Assembly (NCBI GenBank): GCA_017354895.1
Contig: CP071493.1
Span: forward strand, 248,001 to 312,000
Reading direction: 5' to 3'
DNA: 64,000 nt
Origin: Podospora comata
Lineage: Eukaryota > Ascomycota > Sordariomycetes > Sordariales > Podosporaceae
Notes under the pieces: generated by a model
Database searches by the model: none
Told to the model about the DNA's origin: nothing
What the model saw: the letters and a program-made list of their open reading frames with translations, nothing else
In this document: in pieces, positions 1 to 10,843 of the stretch
How the letters are laid out: each line of letters opens with the position of its first letter
Position numbering within the stretch: position 1 is the first letter of the stretch
Translations under genes and position numbers: made by a program

Positions 1-40
1 ACTAATATAATAAAGGCTGGATATTAGGGCTTAGTGTAAC

Positions 41-240
41 GAACCCCTATCCAGAACCTTTGAAAGGGATACCAGTCGAAGGCGCTTCTGAGCAATCCTG
101 GTTTGGTACGGTTCAACAGTGTACAATAAATGGCTTGTTGCAATTACAATAGTTAAAACACCAACGAATGTAACTTGAATTGCATACTGCGGAACTATCC
201 ATATATATCGGCCAGTTCCTCCGTATATATATCCCAGTAG
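41..240 (+). repeat. Dispersed repeat R1, copy 1 (diverged)
   Basis: About 190 bases match, at roughly 80 percent by eye, the two copies near 31.8 kb and 32.7 kb. All share a start reading cctatccagaacct and an end reading ccagttcctccgtatat. This copy has extra T and A at C/G positions of the others, which fits old RIP damage. It lies in AT-rich sequence. The family could be a terminal repeat of a retroelement or part of a non-coding DNA element; no protein-coding part is attached here. It is treated as a fossil. Confidence 0.75.
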
Positions 241-409
241 ATCACCTGGGAGCCTCCCATCAAGACCCTCCTACTGGAAAGTCAAAACAAATATACTGCA
301 CCGATAGCTATTTAAGCCTATATTCTACAGGCTTCATTAACACCTATTTCAACATTATTTTCGATTATTTAAAAAATGTTATATATAAGAAACACTAACG
401 TATTTAATA

Positions 410-1132
410 TACGCGCGTATTAAATCCTCGATCTAGCAACCGTACGCCTATTTTAATAACCCAAAGCAGCTAATATCGAATAACTGAAGGAGGTAAGAGG
501 AATATGGAAGCATACAGAGCATAATAATATTATTCTACTAGCAGTAGCGCTCGAATCCGGTTAAATAATAGCTTTCGTGGCCTTCCGAAGTCGTAACTAC
601 TATACTTATAAAGATAATACCTATTGTAAACCTAATCTCGTCGAAATTATAAATATTATTATTTATAATACCGTACTTAGCTTTAGTATTCCGTATAAGC
701 GTAAACTACTCGGTAATAATCTTTAGATTTTCGTATTTAGCTCTCTAGTAATCGTATTTATGCGTAAAACGCGTACGGAACTATGGCTAGCATTTAACGA
801 AGTTATGGGCCCAGCGTTTACTAACAGGAGGCGCGTTGCGTACGCGTAGCAGTTAGTTGGCCATATCTTCTACACTACTTAATCTAGGTGAGAATGCGCG
901 TGCAGATAGCTTAAGGATATACTGAACTATCGTCTGCTCCTCCAGATCCGTTAAATTACGTGAGTTAGCTGGAATATCGCATCGTGCAAGCTTACTAGCG
1001 CGTCGGCGACGGAGGGTAGTAAAAGGTACAGAATAGAGCCTCGCTGCAGCTTTAAGGCTTAGCTTAGGGTTATTTTTAAGGGATTTAAGTACAAGAATAA
1101 CTTTTGCCTCAACTGGAATCGAAGACATCTTA
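410..1132 (-). mobile_element. Decayed pogo/Fot1-like DNA transposon
   Basis: The open part at 853-1128 encodes 91 residues with the psq-type helix-turn-helix of pogo-family transposases. It has a run of the form LKAAARLYSVPFTTLRRR, then the start of the CENP-B-like domain (LTDLEEQTIVQYIL). Further along the minus strand, weak matches to later transposase parts remain: a stretch like SKRWAHNFVKR near 800-840, a FDE(T/R)GF-like motif near 640, and a YSSYLLQLFDIRCFG-like C-terminal motif near 460-500. The reading frame is closed by several stops and most of the DDE domain between the last two motifs is missing. The DNA is rich in TA and poor in CpA, the expected outcome of RIP. It cannot be an active element. 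Confidence 0.7.
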
Positions 1133-1675
1133 GTATGGTGGAGGAAATTGATGTTGCAGGTAGAGAGCTGTATCGCGTACGAAATCGATCTACTTGCTTA
1201 TCCAATCCGCTTGCTTATCAAATACGTTAAGACATTAAGATTTAAAATAGTAATTTAATTTAATTAATAATCTTTAATAGCCTCGAAGTCTTTAGTAAAA
1301 ATAAAATCTAAAAATATAAGTAGGTCCGCACGATGTATCTTTATCTATGAGCTAATAGCCCGTAGCTTATAGCCTCAGGCTGTTGCCAAAGTCTTTCACA
1401 TATCCAGTTAGCCAATACCGTTCCTCTAATAGCCGCAAAGCACTTAATTACCTACCTTACTTCCCACTATTAGCCCTCGACGTAGAGGAAGATAACAGAA
1501 GGACCGTGGTGTGGCCGATTGGTCAGTTGACGTGTGACAACCAGAACCTCTATTGGCAATTGTTGGTTGTCGGAGGATTGAAAAGTACCGGCAGGGCCAC
1601 GCGCATCCGCCAACTCAGCTAACCATTGGGCTTTGAGAGATTCTACGGTCTGCGGGATGACCGATGAGGCTTTTG
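1133..1675. other. Gene-free stretch: AT-rich to about 1400, then ordinary base composition
   Basis: The AT-rich transposon-like composition ends near 1400. From 1400 to 1675 the composition is normal but no reading frame with recognisable protein character is seen. Confidence 0.6.
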
Positions 1676-3798
1676 TTAAAGTTGATCAACTGCTTCTTTG
1701 TGCCTCTTGGAATTGGCGGCTTCTGACTTCTTGATGCGTTCAAAAATGTGATCCAAAGTCAGATGATTGTCCTTGAAAGAAAGGCCGCTTTCCGGGTCAA
1801 TGGTTTCCAGCCCATGCTGCACAGCATCGAAACAAGGCACCGTCTTGCTGATGAGATTCAGCTGCCGCGCTGCATGCCTTTCCAGTCGCTTCGCTTGCTT
1901 TGCTTGGTGCGCGATTGTACTGATAGAATGGGTGAAAGATATCTTCATCTTCTGTTTTCCCGTCACGTTGGCCATCCAATCCACCAAGGAACCCCCCTGA
2001 GTAAGGTCGACCTGCTTCCAGTAGCCGTCAGGATTCCTTGGGATGTCACCAAAAAACCACCTCGTCTTGCCCCCTTGCACGGCATAAAGAAACTCCATCT
2101 CCACCCAGGGGTTGCTGGGTGCGATCGTACCGAGTGCGTGATAAAGTTGACCCGGTAGCAAGAGCGAGGAACCTTCTCTCTCGATGTGTTGGCAAAAGCG
2201 CAAATCATCATATCGCACGCAGACGATGAATAGACCACAGTGCAAGGGATGGGAACGATGAAAGCCACGGAGGAACTCACCAAGATTTACCAATCTTCTG
2301 GCCTGTTTATCTTCTGGCCTGTTTATCTTCTTCCTGGTAAAGCAGGGCTTCGAAGTCTTGACGCACGTCGTAAGCTGTGTTGAAGCCCATCGATAAGATC
2401 TTTACTTCCTGATCCAGAAATTCGAAGGCATCAGGCGTGGCCGAAAAGAGTCTATGGATGTCGAAAAATGCCGAAAAGGCAAAGCAGTGAGCAAAACGGA
2501 AAGCGATATCATGATCGTCCCCACCGCTGGAGAAGATGCCTGCGGCTACAATGCCTCGTAGTAGGTCTTCCTCCACGTGCATGGGAACGGCGGCTGATTG
2601 AGCCTTGTTTAAGAAGTCACGAGCATCCAACATGAAGCGACAGAATGCGCCACGGTCCATTTTCCATTTCCCGTTGTTTGACATACCCGGCAAACTATCT
2701 TGCACCTGGAGTTGAGTCTTGCGATCGACTTCATGGCTTAAGCGAGCAAGAGTGTCGCTCTCAGGAGCCGAGAAGACAGAAATTCCTCTCTGCAACATGT
2801 CCCCAGCCAGCCACATGGTCCAGTCGGCAATAACATAGTCCTTCATCGAGCAATCAGTCCCGTTTCGACTGCCGCATTGGCAATGGGGTGGCCGGGCTTC
2901 TGCACGACGGAACCTTCTCTTCGTCGCAATGCATAGAATAGAGCTTTTCCAAGAGCGAAAGACACGACAAATCTCCAGAAGGGTACAAATCGGCAGCCAC
3001 TTCCACTTCAATATCCTTGGCGAGTTGAATAGCTGTGTTTGATGCCACCGCGACCGACGTGAGATGCGCATCACCTTTGAGATGCGAGGTTCAAAGACTG
3101 GCGACATAGTCGCAAAGGATCGTGGCAGTAGCGTGAATCGAGGCGAACAGGAGAAATGTGTCAAGATCAGATTGGTTGTCTTTGGCTTCGTATTGAACCT
3201 CCGTTGCGGGCTCCTGCTCATCGTCTTGACGTTCTGGAGAAACACTGACGTGACTCGCGGTCTTTTCTAAACCGGAATCAGACGTTTGAGAGACTGTTAG
3301 ACCCTCGTACCGATTGGAAGACGTGGCATTGCTTCACGATAGCCTGTGACTTCCCACCTTGGAAGTGACATCCTCCGTGTTCTGGTCGGCCGCCGGCGGT
3401 GCTTGTACAGTCTCAAGAACATCACGAACTTGCTCAAGATCCCAAATAAACGTGGCATGTCCATCGTTGTCCTTGGATTTTGAAATCCTCGCTCACATTG
3501 TCAAAAACATGGTCCGAGTTTTGATGACATCGCGAAGAGCCGAGCGGATAACGTCAATCGGTGCAATAAATTGAGAAATGTCGCAGCCCGCGCCTTTGTC
3601 TTGAGAATCAGCGATGGCCTTAGCCAGGGGGACAAAATCTCTCGTCTTCGGAATAGGCTTGATAACAGTCGAGCTGTCATGCTCTTTGAATAGGTGCCTG
3701 AGTATCTTCCCAGCCTCTGCGAGCCAGGTGGTGACAATTTGGGTACCCCTCTTGAACTGTACATTGTAAGGAGGTAAAGTTTGGAGTTTGATATCCAT
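1676..3798 (-). pseudogene. Broken DUF6604-type gene
   Basis: DUF6604 proteins are fungal proteins of unknown function that start with a Tyr/Lys-rich segment followed by a TTWLAEAGK-like motif. Here the minus strand starts at ATG 3798 with that motif near residues 22-31. It continues in pieces: DGHATFIWDLEQVRDVL near 3450, VASNTAIQLAKDIE near 3030, WTMWLAGDMLQRG near 2800, and a C-terminal part ending at 1676. An intron is plausible at about 3360-3270 (GTGGGA to TTTAG). Breaks: an in-frame TGA at 3493-3495, a second in-frame TGA near 3105 where the family has a Trp before the VASNTA segment, and a frame shift at 2294-2325 caused by a 16 bp tandem duplication. A further frame change near 2870-2910 may be a short intron. 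With the duplication counted once, the coding frame runs straight from the upstream to the downstream part. No working product is expected. Confidence 0.7.
2294..2330. repeat. 16 bp perfect tandem duplication inside the DUF6604 gene
   Basis: The unit tcttctggcctgttta occurs at 2294-2309 and again at 2310-2325, followed by five more matching bases. Sixteen is not a multiple of three, so it shifts the frame of the surrounding gene. Confidence 0.95.
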
Positions 3799-4112
3799 GT
3801 TGCCCTGTCATAGAGCAACCCAAAGAGGAAAGTCGACCTTCGGTAAACTGGACGATGGTGGTCTTCATGTAGCATGACATATGCGCAAAGTTGATTGTTG
3901 CTGGAAACGGTGACTCATAAGTTGTCACAATCTGGCATGCCATGATGGTGTTTGCGCCTTTCATCGGCGGCGTGGTCACAGATATGACTCTCTGCTCACC
4001 ATCACAAATAACCAATACCTGTCATCAAACATTGCATGCTCAGTTTCATGGTCTACCCAAAATTATAGACATGTAGTTCGTTGAGCAGAAAACATGATGG
4101 CCAGCCGCCTCT
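3799..4112. other. Intergenic, nothing recognised
   Basis: Short reading frames on both strands have no recognisable features. It should hold the promoter of the former DUF6604 gene and the 3' region of the next minus-strand gene. Confidence 0.5.
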
Positions 4113-4652
4113 TCAGTATTTTCTTCCGCGCAACGGGTCATCCATGTACAAATCCGCATGCACATCCTCCTCGGCCTCGGTCGGCCGTCCTCCTGCCTCT
4201 CCAGCCCCCATCAGAATGGTGTGATGCATTCCCTGTGGAAGAGGATCGATGTCACCTCTGTCCGCAGCCACGTTGGCCTCGCTTTGCGTCGGGTTGACCT
4301 TGACCTCGCTGCCAAAGACTTGAGATTCGTCAAACTCATAGTCGCTATTGGGAGTCTGGCCGTGATAGATCACGGTAGAGTAGAAAGAGCGTGCTCGTTC
4401 GTCAATGGGAGAGGCAGCAGACGAAGGGAAATGGCGGTTGACGGTAGTACCGGTTGTATGTGTCGACGGCCCAAAGATGGATCTGTTGGAGGTGAACTCC
4501 ATGTGTTGAGCCTGCTGATCCCAGGTCCGATTCAGAGACGAGGCCGCCGATTTGGCACCCTGACGAGCCCCTTTGGCGCGGGAGGCATATGGCCTGATGC
4601 CTAGGGTCACAGTTCTCGAGACGGCGGGTTTCATTCTGATGGCGGCATGCAT
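4113..4652 (-). CDS. Hypothetical protein, possibly mitochondrial
   Basis: A single exon from ATG 4652 (a second ATG lies at 4634) encodes 179 residues. The first 35 residues are rich in Arg, Ala and Ser with no acidic residues, as in a mitochondrial targeting sequence. The middle has a stretch reading RSFYSTVIYHG and a C-terminal half rich in Asp and Glu (for example VAADRGDIDPLP). No membrane segment is seen. I do not recognise a named family; the overall build resembles small conserved fungal proteins of mitochondria. The long open frame and the composition change from basic to acidic support a real gene, but no homologue was checked. Confidence 0.55.
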   Translation of the reverse strand: MHAAIRMKPAVSRTVTLGIRPYASRAKGARQGAKSAASSLNRTWDQQAQHMEFTSNRSIFGPSTHTTGTTVNRHFPSSAASPIDERARSFYSTVIYHGQTPNSDYEFDESQVFGSEVKVNPTQSEANVAADRGDIDPLPQGMHHTILMGAGEAGGRPTEAEEDVHADLYMDDPLRGRKY

Positions 4653-5783
4653 GACAGTGAATACAATTAGGTATATGCAACAACTAGTTGGCTGCTAAAG
4701 GGGAAAACAAAAGATTGTTTGCCGAGGTTCCTTGGCCTTCAAGTATCATCATGTCTTGCAAAGCTTCAGGACTCCTCGTCCGTCCATGTGTGAGCGCGGG
4801 GCTGCATGCCGTGACGTCGACTTGACAGAGGGCTCGACCAATCCCGGCAACGTTGTCTGTGCGGCTCGGTCGTTTTTTGTCGGCATCATGTCACCATGAT
4901 CTGGTCGTGAAGCCGAGCATTTTCGATATGAAAACCTGCACTCATTCACTGCCGGGGTTGTATCGGGAGAAGCCGGCCGAACCCCGCATCCACTTGCAAT
5001 GGTCGGCAGAGAGTTGTGTTGATGTCCTGATATTAACGGCGCAGCTACAGCGGGAACCTGGAATGGTGTGCTTGGCTTTTTGTCTGCTGGATAGTAGTGA
5101 CCTCAGATAGAGGGGCTTCGAAAGACTTCTCAACACCGGTATACAGGGTATCACCAGTCTTCTGGTAACCGTTTCCAACTCTGTGGAACCAAGCTCGAAG
5201 TGCCGAAGCCATGTTTCATGCGCACCGGATCACGGAACCGCCGGCAAGCAAAAGCGGTCTTTAGCTCGCCATGTTTCCAGATATGCCTGTCCAATCTGAC
5301 CAACCAAGAACTCCTCATCCTGCTGGGTGAAAATTCACATCGACCGCGGACCATAGAAAAGACTTGGGCGTCGCGCGTGTAACGGGGATATGCACAGATC
5401 TTCAGGGGCCTCAAATGCGGGGCCGGAGCTGTGCTGGGCAGCGATCGGCACCAGGTCCCTGAGATCGGCCCGGTGATCGCCTCTCGGCAAGGGACGAGCG
5501 AGTGAGGAGCGCGTTAAGGTGTCACCGTGTTGCCCTTGGGAATGGTTACGCCAGGGAGATGAAACGTGATGGCCTTCTCTTGCCCAGACAAATGAAGTCA
5601 TTCCCAGGGACCGAAGCCAGGGAGTCTTGCGTGGGGTTGGTGTTGGGCACACGCAGGGCTGATCGCATGCCAACTTGCGAGATTCCCATCTGAGAGAAAA
5701 GTCTGATATGCCCCCATACTTTGGGTCTCTCTGCTCTTTCTGGCTGAAACAACCACCGGAAACACTCGCAGCAAAGAACGACC
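4653..5783. other. Intergenic, no gene seen
   Basis: About 1.1 kb. Several open frames of 60-130 codons exist on both strands and overlap one another, but none shows domain character or a sensible start and splice pattern. The right part should hold the promoter of the membrane protein gene at 5784. Confidence 0.55.
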
Positions 5784-7018
5784 ATGTCGGCCACAGTCCT
5801 CATCGGGCAGGCTCCCACCAATCTTGGCCCACTGACCACAACATTCACACCACCGCCAGAATGCACAGTAGCAGTTGGCGCAGGAAGGGGCGGGTTCCTT
5901 GGGGACTTGTTCGGGGGAGGGGATGACAAGAGTATTGCATATCTGGGACAAGCATGCTCTCGAAATCGAGCTGTCGATGATACAGCATGTTGGCCAGCGA
6001 CCTCAGAGGGCGCAGAGTCAAAGAAAGCGCCATTGAACGGGTGGGGCTTCTACTCGCCGGGCCTGCATTGCCCAGTGGGTTATGCGACTGCTTGTGCGGC
6101 AACAGGTGGAAGTGGTGGGGGGTCTGGATGGCCGGTCCAATTCAGGCTTCTCGCCGGAGAAACTGCTGTTGGCTGTTGCCCCAGGTTAGTATTCACAAAG
6201 AGAATATTGGTATCAGCATGACTGACCTGGATAGTGGGTATGGTTGTGCCAATATCAACGGGCAAACATGCACCCTGGTGGTGACATCGTCGACTATTCC
6301 AACAGTCACCTGCGATGGCAGCAAAAGCCAAAATTTTGGCTTTCAAACCGTCCCAGACCCTGAAGCATCCATCACAGCATTCAGCATGTTTGCCCCCATG
6401 ATTCAGATCAACTGGCAGAGCAGCGATCGGCCAGCCACCACCACATCATCTACCGGCACTGGGTCAACAGCGTCCTCCACCAGACCAACAACATCAAACC
6501 CCCTAGCCTCGGCATCTGGCACCAAAGTCATTGACACAGAGGACGAACCTGCCGAAGAGACGCTTGTGCTCGATGATAATTCCCAGGCGACTGGGACAGG
6601 AAGGGTGCCAACAAGGACGCTTGGAGCTCCGGGATTGGCTTCGGATGCAGCTGATGCAAGCTCTGGCGAAGATAGCGAAGGGTTGTCATCGAACGTCAAG
6701 GTTGGACTTGGTGTAGTGGGAGCTTCCGTGGTGCTGTTGGCTTTGGTAATTGGGCTGTTTTGGTGCTGGAGGAAACGAAAGAATGCTGCAGAAGAGCAGG
6801 AGCTCGATCGGCTGTATGGGCAAAAGACTGCGACAGGTTCGACCAGTGATTTAACCAGAAGCGACGAGATTCCTGGATGGTGTCGAAGACAGCGTTTGGC
6901 AACGCCGACGCAAAAGGAGCCATTTTTCAGGGAAAGTCTGCGAGAGATGAGGATGCCGGCAGAGCCATATCAACATGGAGGGTCGCCATATTTTCGGGAC
7001 CCAGGATATCGTGTATAA
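5784..7018 (+). CDS. Single-pass membrane protein with Cys-rich outer part
   Basis: Two exons, 5784-6184 and 6235-7018, joined across a 50 bp intron (gttagt donor, atag acceptor); the join keeps the frame and gives 394 residues. The outer half has scattered Cys residues (GQACSRN, DDTACWPA, GLHCPVGY, GCANINGQTC). It is followed by a Ser/Thr/Pro-rich stalk, a single membrane segment reading VGLGVVGASVVLLALVIGLF near residue 290, and a basic stop-transfer run (CWRKRKN). The tail ends with aromatic and Pro residues. There is no clear N-terminal signal peptide, which is common in this kind of fungal protein. A surface-sensing or wall-linked role is possible but is inference only. No enzyme motif is seen. 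Confidence 0.8.
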
Positions 7019-7341
7019 GTTTCATGTAGACCTCGCAGGTTAAGTTGTTGCAATGCAATGCCATCTTATGCAAAAGAACAAAGCGATTGAACCATTGCCA
7101 AGGCAGACATGTAGGGCTGCACGGACCATCTCTAGCACGTGCGTCATCGCCAGTGGGTGCCAAGAGACAACCGCCAGCAACATGCAGAGAGCTCCCAATG
7201 GCCAGCCCAAGCGTCCATCCCATCGTCTCAATGGGGGAGAATGCGACGAGAAAAACAGACGCGCGTGTCATGCTAAGAAGCAATTTACTTTCCTTTCTTT
7301 AGTTTCACCCAGTTTCTGCTCGTTGTTTTCGATATGAAACC
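7019..7341. other. Intergenic between two plus-strand genes
   Basis: Holds the 3' region of the membrane protein gene and the promoter of the UVRAG-like gene. The bases just before 7342 are rich in T and C (ctttcctttctttag), a common fungal core-promoter feature. No gene is seen. Confidence 0.5.
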
Positions 7342-9196
7342 ATGTCCGCCGAGTCCACGCGCCCCCTGCTGTTGCCCCAGAATCGCAAACTCCGTCATCT
7401 TCGAGGCATCTCGCTGAGAAACCTCGCCTTTACACGACCGCGCGGCCGAACCATTGACGATGCTGCTCTTAACAAGAGTCCTGCCAAGCTCGAGTCCCTG
7501 CGAAATTCACCCCAGATACACCATGCCCTCTCTTCGGAACAGCTACGACCGGGTCCAGGGCGGCGGAGGAGCACCAACCTTGTTGGTGCCAGTCCAGTGA
7601 CGAGGCAGAAACGAATCGAGGATACATTCGACAGCAAGCTGGCCGACGCATTCTTCTCCCTCCATGTCGAACGAGAGGAAGAACCCGTCTATATCAGCGA
7701 GGTTGCCGAGAGGGCTACAGTATGTTTGTTTTACCTCCAAGTATTGACGATCCAATGGAGGGGTAGACTGTTAATGCACCAGGCAGAATTTTAACTTTAG
7801 CTTATTCGAACTGTCTGAGTTGGACTCGACCATTACCCAGACCCCGAGAGTCACCATCAAGATATGGACCAACAGACACGATACATGGAGCTTGCTGCTG
7901 GAGGACGATGTCGACCTGAGGGCGCTCAATTGGCTGGGCACCATGCAGAATGTGCCCTTCCCACCGAACAGCCTGGTCTTCCACATGGTTGACGGCATCT
8001 ACTCGCTCGAACTCTCCAACAAATACCCCCCACCAAAGAAGATGCCCCCGACACCTACGTCGTCTTACAATGCCCTCATGCGCCTAGCAACACTTGACAA
8101 TTCGATCCAAGACGCTCTAGCCACCCGCGAGTCACTCACTCGGCAGATTAACGACCTCCTGGCCAAAGAGACCCCCAACCAAGTCCCCGCAGCCCAAGAC
8201 TCTCTCGCCCTCGCCGAGAAATATCTAGCGGTGCAGAAACGCACCGTTGAAGCCTCCAAAACGCGCAACCAAGAGCTTCGCGCCTCAATCGAAGCCCGGC
8301 GGTCCGCCATTGCTGAAGGCAGGGCCCTCCAAGAAAGGGCCGAGACCGACGTTAACAACGCCACCGAGAAGCTTGCCCACTCCAAGACACTCCTTGCCAG
8401 AACAAAAGAGCAAATTCACGGCCAGCGCCGGCGCATTTGCGAAGACCTTGACAGGATCTGGCGCATCAACTCTGTCTCCACTCCTGGGACACCTCCCTTA
8501 ACATTTACCATCTGCGGTTTGCCGCTCCCCAACACGATTTACGACGACGCACTCCTCAAAGGAACTGGAAGCGATACCCTCAGCGCTGCGCTGGGGTATG
8601 TAGCCCAGCTGACAGACAACCTGCAGTGTTACCTGGGTGTTCCACTGCCCTATCCTATCCGGCCATACGGGTCTCGGTCAACCATCCGGGATGAGATTTC
8701 GCAACTACCAGACACCCAACGAGATTTCCCGCTCTATGTTCCTAGGGGAGGGTCAAGCGCGCAATACCGTTTCGACTATGGGTGGTTTCTACTCAACAAG
8801 GATATCGAGACGTTGTGTGTCAGCCAGGGGTTGAAGGTTGTGGACATCAGGCACACGCTACCGAACCTGAAGTATCTGCTGTATGTCTGCAGCGCGGGGA
8901 CGGACGAGATACCAGACCGGAAGAGAGGCGGGGTGAGGGGGTTGTGGGCGGGACGGTATAGGAACTTGACGGTGGCGGGGATGACCGCAGATGATGAGGC
9001 GAGTAGCTTTGGAGGGAGTAGGAGGGGCAGCGATGCTAGCAGCGTCGTTGGTGGTATTGGGCAGAGGAGGGGCGAGGATCTGAGGGGGAAGATTATCGGC
9101 GGCAGTACCGGGAACGGGGGTGTGGCTGGGTTTGAGGAAGCGGAGGTCAAGATGACGTTGCGGACGAAAGGGATGAGGGAGAGTGTTGCGCAGTAG
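7342..9196 (+). CDS. UVRAG/Vps38/Atg14-like subunit of the PI3-kinase complex
   Basis: Two exons, 7342-7719 and 7787-9196, joined in frame across a 67 bp intron (gtatgt donor, gcag acceptor), give 595 residues. Order of parts: a basic N-terminal segment; a beta-rich C2-like region (VTIKIWTNRHDTWSLLLEDDVDL, LNWLGTMQNVPFPPNSLVF) near 140-200; a long coiled coil near 235-345 (repeats of the form SLTRQINDLL, AEKYLAVQKRTVEA); and a BARA-like C-terminal domain with YPIRPYGSRSTIRDEIS near 415 and FDYGWFLLNKDIETL. This order is that of UVRAG/Vps38 proteins. These bind Vps30/Beclin-1 and direct the Vps34 lipid kinase to endosomes and autophagosomes. The C-terminal 90 residues are Gly/Ser-rich and probably unfolded. 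The gene appears intact. Confidence 0.85.
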
Positions 9197-9388
9197 AGTT
9201 TTGTCCTACAGGCGCGTTTAGCATTATCAGCAACTGCATGGATGGGTATCATTAGGTTGTTTTGCAGCTTCAAGAATTTGAGATACCCCTTTTACTTGGT
9301 ACCATTTCTCAAAAGTAACTACATCTAGTTGCTCCTATCGACTACCAACCCCCACCACACATAAAAGCTCATTGGCTAAAACATTTAT

Positions 9389-9897
9389 CTACACAGCCTC
9401 AAAAGTCTGACTGCCAACATAAGAAGTAGGGTTGGGCTGAGCAACCCAGTTGGCCGCGGGGCTGAAAAAGTCCAAGATTACCGAAGTCCCGACGATGTGA
9501 ACATCCGACACCACGATCCGGTACTCGTTGAACGGGGTCTTGTTCCACCGGAGGAACACGAGAGGGTCGCTGCTCGAGGTCCAGTGGCCAGAGTTGGCGG
9601 GGATGGTGCTGCCCGAGGTGGTGTGCGAGAAGTTGACGGTGATGTTTTCAGGGAGGAGGGTCAGGGTGGCAGCGTAGCTGGGGAGTTTGTCAGTCGGTGT
9701 GGAGGGGGTGAGAACGGAGGGTTGAGGACTTACGAGCAGGAGGTGGAGGTGCAGGTTGCTGTGAACTTGGAGAAGCGGGCAGAGGTGGAGTGGCGGGCTT
9801 CGATGGCGGCCGGGGCGGGAGCAGGAGCAGGAGCCGCGGTGGTGAGGGTGGTGAGGAGGGCCAATGGGGCGGTGGTGAGGAGGGTGGTGAGCTTCAT
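9389..9897 (-). CDS. Small secreted protein
   Basis: Two exons, 9897-9734 and 9677-9389, joined in frame across a 56 bp intron (GTAAGT to CAG), encode 150 residues. The N-terminus MKLTTLLTTAPLALLTTL is a clear secretion signal, followed by an Ala/Pro spacer and a possible Arg-containing propeptide site (IEARHS). The mature part has only two Cys residues (TCTSTSC), potential N-glycosylation sites (ENIT, NFSH) and a beta-rich look ending TSYVGSQTFEAV. No enzyme motif is seen. It resembles small secreted proteins of unknown function in plant-associated fungi; an effector-like role is only a guess. Confidence 0.75.
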
Positions 9898-10843
9898 TTT
9901 GAGAGTTGGAAGTGAGCAAGTTGGTTGTGTCTGTTGATAATGAGGATGGTAAAAGAAAACAGAGGTGTGGTGGGGGAACATGGTCTTCTTGTAGACGGAT
10001 CTCTTCCACGCTTTTCTCTCCTGAAGAGGTTGTTTGTCATGGATTCTCAGGGGATGCCATGTTGACGCTTGGGGAGCTTCAATAGTGCCATGTAGCCTGT
10101 TCCTTTGTAAGGGTGTTGCATGAGGCTATGCAGGTGGCCTGCCTCACGAGTCCATTGTTTTGCACGCAATGCAATCCAGATCATGCCCAAGTTTGGTACG
10201 ACATGCTCATTCGCACTTTGCCCCTGGCACTATGTTACATGTAGGAGTCCTGTTTTGGTTGGTAACTGGGCTAACCTTTGGCAAGACCGTCTGCTCTCGA
10301 AACTTGAATATGAGGCAGCTCCCAGCACAACTGGAGTCAGTCCAATACTGCTGCTAACGGATCACTCGAGCAACTTGACGGCGTCTCTCCGAGTGTTGCT
10401 CTGTTGTCTCATAGACTGTCCCTCAAAATGGTGAATGTGGTAGTCCCCCATACCTATGCGATAGTCTGACATAACTGTGTGACCAAAACGCGGGGGTTAA
10501 CCTCCTCTCAGTTCTAGCGTGACTCTGTCAGCTTCATGTTTAGACATCTCACCGTCGGGGAAAATGCAGGACAAGGATGGCAAAAGTCCGAACCTGTCAC
10601 TCACAGAAATCTCTAGCTTGGAAACGTCTAGTGTCAGCCCTAGGAAGGCTCCCCGGACCAATTCAAGTGTGGCGGACTTGTAAGTCACGATCCTACCCGT
10701 CAACTTGTTACTGACAGGTTCTAGTGGTCTTTTGAAAACCAAACAACCCACCGCCACAATGACACACCGAGCGGCATTCAACTTCCACCGAGAACCCGAA
10801 GAGCATGAACAAGAATAGAAAACATTTGTCACCAAAGTCACTA
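9898..10843. other. Intergenic, no gene seen
   Basis: About 950 bp. The left part is the upstream region of the secreted-protein gene and the right part the 3' side of the rhodopsin-domain gene. A 114-codon minus frame at 10497-10841 has no domain character. Confidence 0.5.

Noticed and set aside
5546-5951. Overlapping minus frames of 117-127 codons
   Set aside because: They overlap the 5' end of the well-supported membrane protein gene on the other strand.
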